20,972 nucleotides of DNA from a virus. Shown here in pieces: positions 5,274 through 13,805 of this stretch. A program made the position numbers and the translations under genes. A model generated the notes under the pieces. That model searched no databases. It was given only the letters and a program-made list of their open reading frames with translations, and had not been told where the DNA came from. How positions within the stretch are numbered: position 1 is the stretch's first letter; each line of letters starts with the position of its first letter. The stretch covers positions 1-20,972 of the IMG/VR virus record IMGVR_UViG_3300006916_000502; one strand, 5' to 3'.

Positions 5274-6517
5274 TGCCCTGGTGCCTCCATCAAGCCCATG
5301 TTGACCAAATCGGCAATCGGATCATCTGCGGTCACAGATGCTGCCGGCGTGCCTGTCAGGCGCTCAAATTCTGCTTTGAGTGCATTGGCAGATTCTGTGA
5401 AAAGTGGGTTGGTTTGCTGAAATTCAAGCAAATGCTCACCGAGTTTGAAGCGGCCAGTTGGGTCTTCCATGATCTGTGGGTTGCTGCGAATGAATCGGTT
5501 GGCCTCTTGGAACAAGGCCACATTTCGCGCTTCACTAATTCTGATGGCCTGCAGAAGTAGCTTGTTACCGGCTGTTGAATTAGACAGTCTTGGCGAGGCT
5601 TGGCTAATGAAACGCAAGTCCGCGTCAGTTGGGTTGTAACCAAGCTGCTTGACACGCGGCAGCACTAGCTCATTTGCCGCCGCAAGGAATTGCTCTTTAC
5701 CGGCAACGTCTTTCAAATCAAAGTCTGGGTTGAAAAACTGACCAATGCGCTGGAAGGTCAGCGCTGTTTCTGCGCCGAAACCAGTGTCTATTTCATGAAG
5801 CAACCCAAGCATTTGATCGACACGAGACAAAGCTGTCGTCGAGGCCGTCGCTGCTTCTTCAAGGGTGTCAAACTTCTTCAGCAACCCTTTGCCGGATTCT
5901 TTGGCCATATCGACGTTGATGTTTGTTGTCGGTGCCGTGCCGCCGATCTGCGTAATTTTGTTGCTGCGATTTGATCGTTGGTACTTTTGACCTCTGCTTG
6001 TGTCCAGCCCGGCCTCTTTGGCTTGCTGGTCAGTCAATGGGCTAAATGTTTCTGGCGCAGCCCTGCGCTGCACAAGACTGCCGATATTAGTGCTTTGTGC
6101 GCCAGTCAGCGGGCTTGTCGTTTTATTTTGCACAAACGCCATGTCGCCCTTATCTACCACGCTTGACGTAGTGGTCGGCTGCAACAAGGCTGACATCATT
6201 GCCGGCTCGAAAGTACCAGGTGCAGCTTGAACCATAGCGCGGATTTGCGGCGATACGTTTTCTGGTAGCGCACCCATTAGCGCCTCTGTAGCCTGCGCCT
6301 CACGTTGCGCCTGACCTTCAAGCGCGTTGCGCTGCAGATACGCCCCGACAAGTGCGCTAGACAGCCTGCCAAGCCCCTGTAGAGGCGTCCTGACAGGTGC
6401 TGAGCTTGCACCCTGCTGAGCGAGTGCCTGGCCCATGATACGGCGCGGATCTGACTGATAAGCAGGGTTCAGCCGCTGGAAGCCAAACGTGGGCATTGCG
6501 CGTGGTCTAAGTGCCAT
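5270..6517 (-). CDS. Internal virion / DNA ejection protein, 415 aa
   Basis: This is the middle member of the ejection-protein trio. The N-terminal 100 residues are Ala/Gln-rich and helical (RRIMGQALAQQGASSAPVRT, GQAQREAQATEALMGALPEN). A Thr/Ser-rich linker spans about 110-200, and the C-terminal 200 residues are helical with a QANRFIRSNPQIMEDPTGRF segment. An AGAGGT Shine-Dalgarno lies 5 nt before the ATG at 6517. Proteins of this kind recur in marine podoviruses between the other two ejection proteins. The specific role within the ejection apparatus cannot be told from sequence. Confidence 0.7.
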   Translation of the reverse strand: MALRPRAMPTFGFQRLNPAYQSDPRRIMGQALAQQGASSAPVRTPLQGLGRLSSALVGAYLQRNALEGQAQREAQATEALMGALPENVSPQIRAMVQAAPGTFEPAMMSALLQPTTTSSVVDKGDMAFVQNKTTSPLTGAQSTNIGSLVQRRAAPETFSPLTDQQAKEAGLDTSRGQKYQRSNRSNKITQIGGTAPTTNINVDMAKESGKGLLKKFDTLEEAATASTTALSRVDQMLGLLHEIDTGFGAETALTFQRIGQFFNPDFDLKDVAGKEQFLAAANELVLPRVKQLGYNPTDADLRFISQASPRLSNSTAGNKLLLQAIRISEARNVALFQEANRFIRSNPQIMEDPTGRFKLGEHLLEFQQTNPLFTESANALKAEFERLTGTPAASVTADDPIADLVNMGLMEAPGQ

Positions 6518-6526
6518 TGTGTACCT

Positions 6527-7705
6527 CTATGAAAGCAAGTAAGCCGCACCCAGGTTGCCGGCCAGACCGAACAACCCGCCAAGGTTTGCAGAACGGTTCT
6601 GCATCGCCTGGTTGTAAGCATTAGCCTGCGCCGCAGACTGAGCGCCGTAAGCACCCATGACATCAACAGAACCAGGCGCAAAGAAGCTGGCCTGCTGCAC
6701 TTGCGGGCCACCGAGCAACGCTGCCAGCTCATTGAAGCCCTGGCTGCGTAGCGCTTGCCGCTCAGCGATCTGCCGGTTGCGGCTTTGATTAGCGATCTGA
6801 TTGCTCAGGAGCTGGTCAGCCACTTGCTGCTGGCGTGCAGCGTTCTGGAGCTGGGTGTTAGCTGCTGCCTGGCTGAACGCCTGGCCCTGACGTGCTAGGC
6901 CAAACTCACCAGTTGCGGCCCGCTCACCAAACTGCTGGGCGCGGATGTTGCGTGCCTGGTTGACCAGGCGATCAGATTCCTGACCCGCTGCCAGCGTGGC
7001 CTGCTGTGCGAGACGCTGCAGTTGTTCATTCTGCTGTGTCTCAAGCCGCCCAATAGCGCTGTCATAAGCCTCAGACGTAATCGGGATGCCACGGTCTGCC
7101 AGGTTCTGTTCTAGGCTGTTGCGCTGCCGCGAAAACTCTGGCTGCAGCAAACCGAGCTGCCTGTTGAACAGCGTTTGCTCAACATTGCTGCGGAAGCCCT
7201 CTGGATCGCTTGTGAGGGCTGTCAGGCCGCTTGTATCGAGTGTAGACGGCAGGGCTGCATCAGTGCTGATGTTTTGCTGGAACGCCTGCAAGCCAGTGGT
7301 TGGGTCAATCTCCTGTGCGGCGCTGATGCCAGACAGTGTGGGCGAGGTGCGGAAAGGGTTCTGGAAATCAGGGTCATCCGCAAAGATAGGTGAGCCATCA
7401 GGGTTTTGACCTATAACGGTCTGGCCGGTCACTCGCTCAAACGCCAGATTGCCAAGACCCAAACCAGTGCCTTCTGTAGCGGCGCGGAGCTGTGCCTGGA
7501 ACGGCGTTTCTTGCGTAAAGGCTGCAGACTGGAAATCGCTGTCTTCCGGCGCTTGCCCCTGCACAAACTGCCCCTGGTCACCGACATACCCGAACAGCAA
7601 ATTGCCGTAAGGGGTAAACTGCGTGATCCGGTTGGCGTCTGCCTGAGCTGAAATCAGCTCATTAGGATCAGGCGCTGGCGGTGGTGTAGGTGCGCTCTTG
7701 CCCAT
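6527..7705 (-). CDS. Virion / DNA ejection protein, 392 aa, single lysine
   Basis: It begins MGKSAPTPPPAPDPNELI, an N-terminus I have seen on structural proteins of many podoviruses. The middle has a conserved-looking LLQPEFSRQRNSLEQNLADR segment followed by GIPITSEAYDSAIGRLE. A long Gln/Ala-rich coiled-coil region fills about residues 215-330, and the C-terminus is hydrophobic and glycine-rich (NLGGLFGLAGNLGAAYLLS). The layout of coiled coil plus amphipathic tail suits a T7 gp14-like protein that enters the host membrane. In 392 residues there is only one lysine, Lys3, which follows Gly2. It overlaps the GNAT gene by 38 nt. Confidence 0.75.
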   Translation of the reverse strand: MGKSAPTPPPAPDPNELISAQADANRITQFTPYGNLLFGYVGDQGQFVQGQAPEDSDFQSAAFTQETPFQAQLRAATEGTGLGLGNLAFERVTGQTVIGQNPDGSPIFADDPDFQNPFRTSPTLSGISAAQEIDPTTGLQAFQQNISTDAALPSTLDTSGLTALTSDPEGFRSNVEQTLFNRQLGLLQPEFSRQRNSLEQNLADRGIPITSEAYDSAIGRLETQQNEQLQRLAQQATLAAGQESDRLVNQARNIRAQQFGERAATGEFGLARQGQAFSQAAANTQLQNAARQQQVADQLLSNQIANQSRNRQIAERQALRSQGFNELAALLGGPQVQQASFFAPGSVDVMGAYGAQSAAQANAYNQAMQNRSANLGGLFGLAGNLGAAYLLS

Positions 7706-8117
7706 CTGTTACTCCGATCCACTTACATTCTTGTTTCAACATTCCGAAAAGCACCGCGTCGTGCTTGCCGAACATCTTCCGCAGCCGGCCTTCCTCTACA
7801 AAGCCAAGCTGCCGGTTCATCTTCATCGCCTTGTCATTGGCCTCGCTGCACGTCACCAGCAGGCGCTTGGCACCCACCTGGATGAACGGATATGCAAACA
7901 GGCCAAACAGGACAGACCGATTTGCCCATCGCTGGGAGGAAGCAGCTATTGACGCCTCGATCTGCCCATCTCGATAGTCGTGATACACACAGGCCGCGAT
8001 GATCTCGCCGTCACGTTGCACCCCGATGGCCGTGCTAGGCCCGAATCCGTCAATGCCAATACGTTGAGCCGCCCAGCGCTTCAGGTAGTCATCAGCGCCA
8101 AAGATCAGACGGTTCAT
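7668..8117 (-). CDS. GNAT-family N-acetyltransferase-like protein, 149 aa
   Basis: The sequence shows the GNAT pattern: beta strands STAIGVQRDGEIIAACVYHD at about residues 28-47, a helix RSVLFGLFAYPFIQVGAKRL, the strand LLVTC, and the motif-B segment SEANDKAMKMNRQLGFVEEG at 91-110. The acetyl-CoA loop (usually Q/RxxGxG/A) is poorly preserved (ASSQRWANR), so catalysis is uncertain. Such proteins are common beside the ejection genes of marine T7-like phages and may modify a virion protein or act as structural parts. The start overlaps the upstream stop as TAATG. The last residues run 38 nt into the next gene. Confidence 0.8.
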   Translation of the reverse strand: MNRLIFGADDYLKRWAAQRIGIDGFGPSTAIGVQRDGEIIAACVYHDYRDGQIEASIAASSQRWANRSVLFGLFAYPFIQVGAKRLLVTCSEANDKAMKMNRQLGFVEEGRLRKMFGKHDAVLFGMLKQECKWIGVTDGQERTYTTASA

Positions 8118-8830
8118 TACTGACTTTCCTTTATGGCTTTGAGTACGTCATAGACGTTGGGTGGCGGCGGCTGATCCACCTCCCACTGACACAGATACTC
8201 ACGCGGCTTCCACTCGCCGCGCTTGAAGAACAGTGTTTCTTGCGTGTTGTGTGCGCCGCGATAAACGCAAACCTCTTGCGTCTTATCGAGCTTCATACAC
8301 TTCACCAGGCGGCACGTTGTCAGATCGTTTGCCCAGTCGTTTGCTTGTGCTGTGTGCGCCTTGAGAAGCAGCACAAAGCCTGTCAGCGTAGCCAAGCCGG
8401 CTCCTATCACGACCGTCCAAGCAATATACTCAATGATCTTCTGACGGCGCTGCTGGGCTGCGTAGATAGCTTCCTGACGCTGTTTCCTGATCTTGCCCTC
8501 TAGGGCGATCAGCTCGTCCCACGCTGCCACGCCCCTGGTCAGTTGGATCATTTGCTTCAGTTGATACCGCTGATCCTGAAGCTGTTTTTTTGCCGTGAAG
8601 GCTTCTAGCGCCAGGCTCTCAATGCTTTTGCCCTTGGTCAGCTTGAGGAACAGGCTGGGGTTCTTGGCGCTTTTTTCTAGGTGATCGACATCTGACACAG
8701 CCGACATCCACCGTGACAGATCCTGCGTCATTTGTTCTAGTTCGCGGCCCGCGGCAAAGCCTTTCTGCAAAACCTTAAATGCGCCTGTCGCCACCTGGAC
8801 AGCCGTGCCTATGGTGACTGGATCGAGCAT
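8117..8830 (-). CDS. Membrane-anchored helical protein, 237 aa
   Basis: The N-terminal 130 residues are helical and coiled-coil-like (LDPVTIGTAVQVATGAFKVL, then charged helices to QQRRQKIIEY). One clear membrane segment follows at about 134-157 (IAWTVVIGAGLATLTGFVLL). Beyond it is an 80-residue domain with four cysteines (173, 178, 188 and 214), which would be periplasmic and possibly disulfide-bonded. A positive cluster before the segment predicts N-in topology. I recall this type from marine phage genomes as a conserved unknown. A DNA-entry or envelope-spanning role, or lysis, would fit. The start is a TGATG overlap. Confidence 0.75.
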   Translation of the reverse strand: MLDPVTIGTAVQVATGAFKVLQKGFAAGRELEQMTQDLSRWMSAVSDVDHLEKSAKNPSLFLKLTKGKSIESLALEAFTAKKQLQDQRYQLKQMIQLTRGVAAWDELIALEGKIRKQRQEAIYAAQQRRQKIIEYIAWTVVIGAGLATLTGFVLLLKAHTAQANDWANDLTTCRLVKCMKLDKTQEVCVYRGAHNTQETLFFKRGEWKPREYLCQWEVDQPPPPNVYDVLKAIKESQ

Positions 8831-9036
8831 CAGTACACCTTCACTTTATCTGGATCTATGAGCTTAGGCAGGCAATAGGCCGTCACAAGCCCACTGCGTC
8901 CGCTTTGCTTTGACAAAGCGCGGGCAAAGTAGGTGCAGTCATCAACACTGCGGAAATAAAGATCGTTTGAAACAAGACGCTTGCCTGCCGATCCATCTTC
9001 CATAATGAAGACGAACAGCAGAAAAGCGTGGATCAC
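8830..9036 (-). CDS. Small hypothetical protein, 68 aa, hydrophobic N-terminus
   Basis: The GTG start at 9036 overlaps the upstream stop as GTGA. The first 11 residues (MIHAFLLFVFI) are hydrophobic but short for a membrane helix. They are followed by NDLYFRSVDDCTYFARAL and AYCLPKLIDPDKVKVY, with two cysteines (34 and 55). The hydrophobic start could be a secretion signal or weak anchor, putting a disulfide-bonded domain in the periplasm. I recall homologues next to membrane genes in marine phages. The function is unknown. Confidence 0.7.
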   Translation of the reverse strand: MIHAFLLFVFIMEDGSAGKRLVSNDLYFRSVDDCTYFARALSKQSGRSGLVTAYCLPKLIDPDKVKVY

Positions 9037-9203
9037 TGCCCCAGCAAAACGCCTACGAGCAGAACAATGGTGGTGCCGGCTGTGCCGATCATTATCGTCT
9101 CAATGCGCTTGATACGCAGGATGGTTTCCTTCCAACGCTCCGCACAGACCGCCTCATGGGTGTCGAGTTCAGCTTTGACAGATGTGACGGTAGGCTTAGA
9201 CAT
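9033..9203 (-). CDS. Small membrane protein, 56 aa
   Basis: This gene was found by hand translation. The ATG at 9203 forms a TAATG overlap with the upstream stop, and its TGA overlaps the next GTG start as GTGA. The soluble N-terminal 37 residues (MSKPTVTSVKAELDTHEAVC, then ERWKETILRIKRIET) are helical. One membrane segment at about 37-55 (IMIGTAGTTIVLLVGVLLG) ends the protein. This N-in, single-TM layout resembles small phage haemolysin/XhlA-like or pinholin-like proteins. The coupling at both ends makes it a credible real gene despite its size. The exact role is unknown. Confidence 0.75.
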   Translation of the reverse strand: MSKPTVTSVKAELDTHEAVCAERWKETILRIKRIETIMIGTAGTTIVLLVGVLLGQ

Positions 9204-9448
9204 TATGAGGCCGTGTAACCATTGCCTGCGGTGATAGCGGCATTGACCGCTGTCATGTCCTCGTCAGTCCAGTAGTCCTTTGCGACCATCAGTTCCAGAT
9301 GCTCGACGTTGCGATCTACACAGTCTTGCCTGTCGGCTGCATCGTCATCAGCCATCGTGTCGCCAGCGATGATGGCGTTGATAAGGGCAACGCTGTCACC
9401 CATCGCTGAGTAGTTTTGTGCGATTTGTTCGCTAGTGATTTCGTCCAT
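9203..9448 (-). CDS. Small acidic helical protein, 81 aa, next to the tail fibre
   Basis: It is acidic and predicted helical. It has two related segments, LINAIIAGDTMADDD (about 22-36) and AVNAAITAGNGYTAS at the C-terminus, and a middle NVEHLELMVAKDYWTDEDM. AGAGGAG lies 6 nt before the ATG at 9448. I recall it as a conserved unknown downstream of marine phage tail fibres. A fibre chaperone or accessory structural protein is the reasonable guess from position. Nothing in the sequence proves this. Confidence 0.7.
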   Translation of the reverse strand: MDEITSEQIAQNYSAMGDSVALINAIIAGDTMADDDAADRQDCVDRNVEHLELMVAKDYWTDEDMTAVNAAITAGNGYTAS

Positions 9449-9459
9449 TGTAATCTCCT

Positions 9460-12261
9460 CTAGCTGGACTCAAGTGTGGCTATACGTGCGTTAGCCTCAT
9501 CAAGTTGTTGCTTCAGTTCTTTGACAGCATTGACCAGATACCAAGTCATGTTGTCTGGGTCTACAGACATACATCCAGTGCTTTCTGTCTTCACCATATC
9601 TGGCAGCACTGTCTGGATTTCTTGGGCGATGACGCCAAGCTGTGCGCCTTGTTTGTCGATGGCACAAGTGCCTGACAGTTCTGTGATTTCATCTGCCGTG
9701 CGGTACTCAAAATTCCTGACTTGCACTTGCATGATTTCTGCAAGGCCGGTGTTGTTGTCTTCGATGTTCTTCTTGATGCGCCGGTCAGACGTAGTAGACC
9801 ACGATGAGGAGTTGTTGCCTTGATATACGCCACCACCTTGCGGGTTGATATATCCAGCACTGTTGCCCTTACCAATAGAACCGGGAGTGCCGACGATAAT
9901 ACTGTTTGTTACTCCCGCAGCATTTCCATTTGTCCTGTCGCCAATGAATACGTTTGAACTGCCTGTTGTCACAGACGTTCCATCAGCACCAGCCTGACGG
10001 CCAATCAAAATATTGTTAGCACCTGTTGTTAGGCCAGCACCTGCAAAAGAACCTAAAAGTGTATCTTGAGAAGCTGTGGTGATACTCTGTCCAGCCCTTT
10101 CACCAATAAGAGTATTAGCACCTCCTGTTGTCAGGGTAGTGCCAGCATTAAACCCTAAAGCGGTATTTTCTGTGCCAGTTGTACACGCATCAAGGACAGA
10201 GTGTCCTATAGCCGTGTTACTACCGCCACTTGTCAGTGCGGCAAGGGCGTTGTAGCCCACAGCAGTAGTATTACTTCCAGTTTGATTTGTTAAGGCGTTG
10301 TATCCGACAGCGGTGTTGTTTGCGCCAGTGGTGGTTGCGTCGAGTGCGTTTGCTCCTACGGCTGTATTCTGTGCGCCAGTTGTGTTTGCGCCAAGAGCAA
10401 CATGGCCTATCGCCGTGTTGTTGTTTGCTGTGGTATTCGCGTCTAATGCGCGTCGGCCCACTGCTGTGTTTTGACCACCCGTAGTGTTATTTTCCATAGC
10501 CCTACGGCCAATAGCAGTATTTTGGTCGCCAGTCGTATTTGCGGTTAGCGCACCCTCACCAACGGCAACAAGTTCAACACCCGATGTACTAGCATCAAGT
10601 GCGTTTGAACCAACCCCTGTATTGTTGTTGGCTGTGCTTGCAGTCAAGACGTTGTATCCAACTGCGGTGTTATTCGATTGAGTTGTGACTGCGTCGAGTG
10701 CGTTTGTTCCCACCGCAGTATTGAAAGAACCGGTGGTGTTGGAAAACAACGCCTGACGACCTATGCCGACATTCCAATCAGCAGAAGTATTGCTAGATAA
10801 AGCGTTGTATCCGACAGCCGTGTTGTTCGCACCGTCAATATTTGCGTCGAGGGTGTAGTTGCCAATGGCAATATTCTCACTGCCGGTGGTGTTTGCAGCG
10901 AGTGGATTGAAACCTACGGCTGTATTGTTGTTTGCGGTTGTGTTTGCGAACAACGCACCCTTACCGACAGCAGTGTTGTAGCTGCCAGTCGTATTTGTGT
11001 GTAACGCTTCATACCCAAGCGCAGTTCCGGCATCTCCTGTTGTATTAGATGTTGCGGCCTCATACCCAACTGCCACATTTCTTGGGCCGGTGGTGTTTGC
11101 GAACAATGCGCTATCACCCACAGCCGTGTTGTTGCTGGCAGTGGTGTTAGAATACAAAGCAACCGTTCCAATAGCCGTGTTGTTTGCACCTGATGAAGTG
11201 TTGTACCCCGCACTAGAACCGACTGCCACGTTGCGTGTGCCAGAAGTGTTAGTCTCTAGTGCTTGGTTGCCGACAGCCGTGTTGCTTGCGCCAGTGTTAT
11301 TCGTTAGCGCATTTGTGCCGATGGCAGTGTTGTAATTGCCTGTAGAGGCATCCAGAGCAGTATCACCCAACGCCACGTTGTTCGTGCCAGTCGGATAGTT
11401 ACCGTCCAGCTTAATCGTGCCGCCGTCCACGCTGACGTTGCCAGCAACGGTGAGGCCGTCTGTCGTGATGGTGCCGGTATTGTCAATATCGCCAGTGCCG
11501 GTGATGTTGTTGCTGTTCAGGTCGAGGTTGCCGCCAAGCTGCGGGGTTGTGTCCTCAGACACATTTTGCAGAGCTGAGTCAGCAGTCGAACCTTGAGCTG
11601 CTGTCGCGTAGTCAGCGGAATTAAAGGATTTGACTTGCGCTAGGTTGGTGACCTCGCTGTCCATCAACGCACCAGCAGCCGTCACATTGGCTGTGTCCGT
11701 AACATCAGCCGACGCCTCAATGCCATCGAGCTTAGAGCCGTCAGTGGCTAGGTCACGGCCATCGACCGTGCCGCCCACAGTGATATTGCCGGCGATTGCA
11801 GTTGTGCTGGACGCAGCGGTAGCGTTAGGGGTCAAGGTAAGCTGCGAGACAAAGCTGCCGCTGATCTTGCTATTTATGCTAAGCGTGCCACCATCCGCGA
11901 CGTTGACCTTCCACTGGTCAGCGTTGTCATCGCCCTGGTCAGCCTTCAGCACAACGCCGAGAGCCGCCCCTTCTACGTTGGCCGCGATCTCAAGTGCATT
12001 ATTGGTCGTCTCGTCATACTGGATGGTGACATCGCTGTCGGTGCCAAATACCAGGGTCTTGTCATCAGGGATGGTCAGACCTTCAGCAAAAGGTACAGCC
12101 GCAGTGCAAGTCTGAGTGCCGTCTTTTAGGATACAGGTGGACAGGCCAGTAGCCATGCCGTCAAATTCTTCATCCATGCGCGAGGCAAGGATTTTGACCC
12201 CATTGTCCCTGTCTGTCGTCCAGTCATAAAGACGCGAGAAAACGCCGCCGGAAAATGCCAT
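9460..12261 (-). CDS. Tail fibre/spike with 17-residue repeats and S74 autocleaving chaperone
   Basis: This is probably the receptor-binding fibre. Residues 1-60 (MAFSGGVFSRLYDWTTDRDN, then KILASRMDEEFDGMATGL) form the virion-attachment end typical of marine phage fibres. A beta-rich shaft runs to about 290. About 29 degenerate 17-residue repeats of the form NTAVGxxALxxNTTGxx fill 294-791. From Ser825 (SDRRIKKNI) to the end is a peptidase-S74 intramolecular chaperone. In this family the domain trimerises the fibre and then cuts itself off next to the conserved Ser. The terminal helix (AVKELKQQLDEANARIATL) is a coiled coil. The mature fibre would be about 824 residues. The start overlaps the hub stop as TAATG. 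Confidence 0.92.
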   Translation of the reverse strand: MAFSGGVFSRLYDWTTDRDNGVKILASRMDEEFDGMATGLSTCILKDGTQTCTAAVPFAEGLTIPDDKTLVFGTDSDVTIQYDETTNNALEIAANVEGAALGVVLKADQGDDNADQWKVNVADGGTLSINSKISGSFVSQLTLTPNATAASSTTAIAGNITVGGTVDGRDLATDGSKLDGIEASADVTDTANVTAAGALMDSEVTNLAQVKSFNSADYATAAQGSTADSALQNVSEDTTPQLGGNLDLNSNNITGTGDIDNTGTITTDGLTVAGNVSVDGGTIKLDGNYPTGTNNVALGDTALDASTGNYNTAIGTNALTNNTGASNTAVGNQALETNTSGTRNVAVGSSAGYNTSSGANNTAIGTVALYSNTTASNNTAVGDSALFANTTGPRNVAVGYEAATSNTTGDAGTALGYEALHTNTTGSYNTAVGKGALFANTTANNNTAVGFNPLAANTTGSENIAIGNYTLDANIDGANNTAVGYNALSSNTSADWNVGIGRQALFSNTTGSFNTAVGTNALDAVTTQSNNTAVGYNVLTASTANNNTGVGSNALDASTSGVELVAVGEGALTANTTGDQNTAIGRRAMENNTTGGQNTAVGRRALDANTTANNNTAIGHVALGANTTGAQNTAVGANALDATTTGANNTAVGYNALTNQTGSNTTAVGYNALAALTSGGSNTAIGHSVLDACTTGTENTALGFNAGTTLTTGGANTLIGERAGQSITTASQDTLLGSFAGAGLTTGANNILIGRQAGADGTSVTTGSSNVFIGDRTNGNAAGVTNSIIVGTPGSIGKGNSAGYINPQGGGVYQGNNSSSWSTTSDRRIKKNIEDNNTGLAEIMQVQVRNFEYRTADEITELSGTCAIDKQGAQLGVIAQEIQTVLPDMVKTESTGCMSVDPDNMTWYLVNAVKELKQQLDEANARIATLESS
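9889..11379 (-). repeat. About 29 degenerate 51-bp coding repeats
   Basis: The tail-fibre gene contains a tandem array with 51-bp (17-codon) period. Each unit encodes N-[TV]-A-[VI]-G-x-x-A-L-x-x-N-T-T-G-x-x. A few units are 15, 16 or 20 residues long. The units differ at many third positions, so the array is old or selected at protein level rather than freshly expanded. The regular period suggests a trimeric beta-roll or beta-helix in which each unit adds one turn. Confidence 0.9.
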
Positions 12262-13805
12262 TAGATCGGCCCTCCTGGTGCAAAGGTATAGTGTGCGGAG
12301 ATGAAGCTGATTGTTTGCGTACTGGTCGCCACCTTGACGCGCAGCGCCATAGAATATCCAAGCCTGTTGACTGCCTTGCGCCGCTTGGTGACGCCTGCGC
12401 CAGTCGTGTCAGCCCAGAAAAAATCGTCCCAAGTCGCCGTGTCCCAGGCGGCTAGGTTCGACTGAAAGGTTACAGGTGAGACATCAATCGCGGAAGCGGG
12501 CGCTTGGTCTACGCCGACGCCGAAACTGAACACAACGTCAGTCTCGCCCTCAAGCATGGGCTGGACACTGCTGAAGCGCTTGATGCCAGCACGGTCGTTG
12601 AAATAGTTGTAGCTGGTCACAAGGTCGCCAGTGATGTTGTCGCCATCGTCAGCGTCACCGCCAACCTTGAAAACTTTGCCACCGGAACTGCCAAAATATG
12701 TATCGCCGTTGAACTGGCCCCAAACCACCGCCGGCAGATTCTCAAAAATGCACCAAGCGCGGATGATCGGATTGAAAACGTGCTGGTTGTAGGGATCTGG
12801 CTCACCAGTCGGGAAGTTGAAATAAACCTTGTCGCCATCAGGGCTAACAAAAATCTGCCACCCTTTTGTCGTGCCGGTCGCTCTCACTTGCGAGATAACC
12901 GTGCCGCGTATCTTTTCAGAAATCGCTGCCGCCTTGTTGCCGATGATGTCCTGACGCACAACCTGGCTGAGCGGCAGATAGCCTTCTCTGGTCATCACGA
13001 TGACATCGCCGCCCAGCTTGGCAATGGCACGCTTTTCATTGATCGGCTCGGCTATGCGGTAGGTGCCAATCAAAGCAAAATTTGAGGCTGACGGATCTGA
13101 GCCGCTGTAGATCAGTACCTCGCCAGAACTCATAATGAGTGCCAGCAGATCATCAACGCCCTCACCACCGTCGATAGTCAGCGTCGAGATCATGATGAGG
13201 TTACCACCAAAGGTGCCAACCAGGCCGACTGGGAACTTGGTAAAGTTGCCCTGGAAAGTGTCTACCGTGGCCGAATAGTAAAAGTTCTGATCTGAGCCGG
13301 TGAAGTAGTAAACGCGGTTTTTGTAGGCATGAACACCGGTTAGCGTATTTGGGTTCGTGCTAGACAGCGTGATCGACAGGTCGCTGGCGCTTGTCCCATT
13401 CCAGCTAAAAGGCACGTTTGCCCCTGACGGCACAAAGATGGATAGATTGTTGAACTCAATGCTTTCGGCCCTGCCGTTTGCGAGGCCGGTCTTTTTGCTG
13501 ACAGCCGTGCCGCTATCAATCTGGTACAGCGTGCCATTGCTGCCGATAGCCAATAGCTGACGGTTTGCGCCAGCGTTATGCTCAACAAGCGTTTCAACAT
13601 CACCAGTGCCTATGCCGCTGCAAAACTCTGTGTAGCCATCGCGCAGGGTCACCTTCTCCACAGTCGGGAAAAAGTTGGACATCACGATGGCGTCCGTTGG
13701 CGGCATGGCGTCGATGCTGTCACGGCTATTTAGGCCACCTACAGGCGCTGGCACAGATGCCGCTTTGACGCGAAACCTAGAGGCTGTTGGCAGTGCCTGG
13801 AGCAT
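12261..13805 (-). CDS. Tail hub / packaged-DNA stabilisation protein (P22 gp10-like)
   Basis: This is a 514-residue beta-rich protein. Its N-terminus (VPAPVGGLNSRDSIDAMPPT, then AIVMSNFFPTVEKVTLRDGY) is the hallmark of the phage stabilisation/tail-hub family that closes the portal channel after packaging. Repeated beta motifs such as NRQLLAIGSNGTLYQID, KNRVYYFTGSDQNFYY and NGDTYFGSSGGKVFKVGG suggest a beta-propeller-like body. It sits between the adaptor and the tail fibre, the normal podovirus order. It starts by a TAATG overlap at 13805 and ends by a TAATG overlap with the fibre gene. Confidence 0.85.
   Translation of the reverse strand: MLQALPTASRFRVKAASVPAPVGGLNSRDSIDAMPPTDAIVMSNFFPTVEKVTLRDGYTEFCSGIGTGDVETLVEHNAGANRQLLAIGSNGTLYQIDSGTAVSKKTGLANGRAESIEFNNLSIFVPSGANVPFSWNGTSASDLSITLSSTNPNTLTGVHAYKNRVYYFTGSDQNFYYSATVDTFQGNFTKFPVGLVGTFGGNLIMISTLTIDGGEGVDDLLALIMSSGEVLIYSGSDPSASNFALIGTYRIAEPINEKRAIAKLGGDVIVMTREGYLPLSQVVRQDIIGNKAAAISEKIRGTVISQVRATGTTKGWQIFVSPDGDKVYFNFPTGEPDPYNQHVFNPIIRAWCIFENLPAVVWGQFNGDTYFGSSGGKVFKVGGDADDGDNITGDLVTSYNYFNDRAGIKRFSSVQPMLEGETDVVFSFGVGVDQAPASAIDVSPVTFQSNLAAWDTATWDDFFWADTTGAGVTKRRKAVNRLGYSMALRVKVATSTQTISFISAHYTFAPGGPI

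Noticed and set aside
9889-11379. CRISPR-like or non-coding tandem repeat array
   Set aside because: The 51-bp period stays in frame in a 933-codon gene, units differ mostly in ways expected for protein repeats, and no constant repeat with unique spacers exists.
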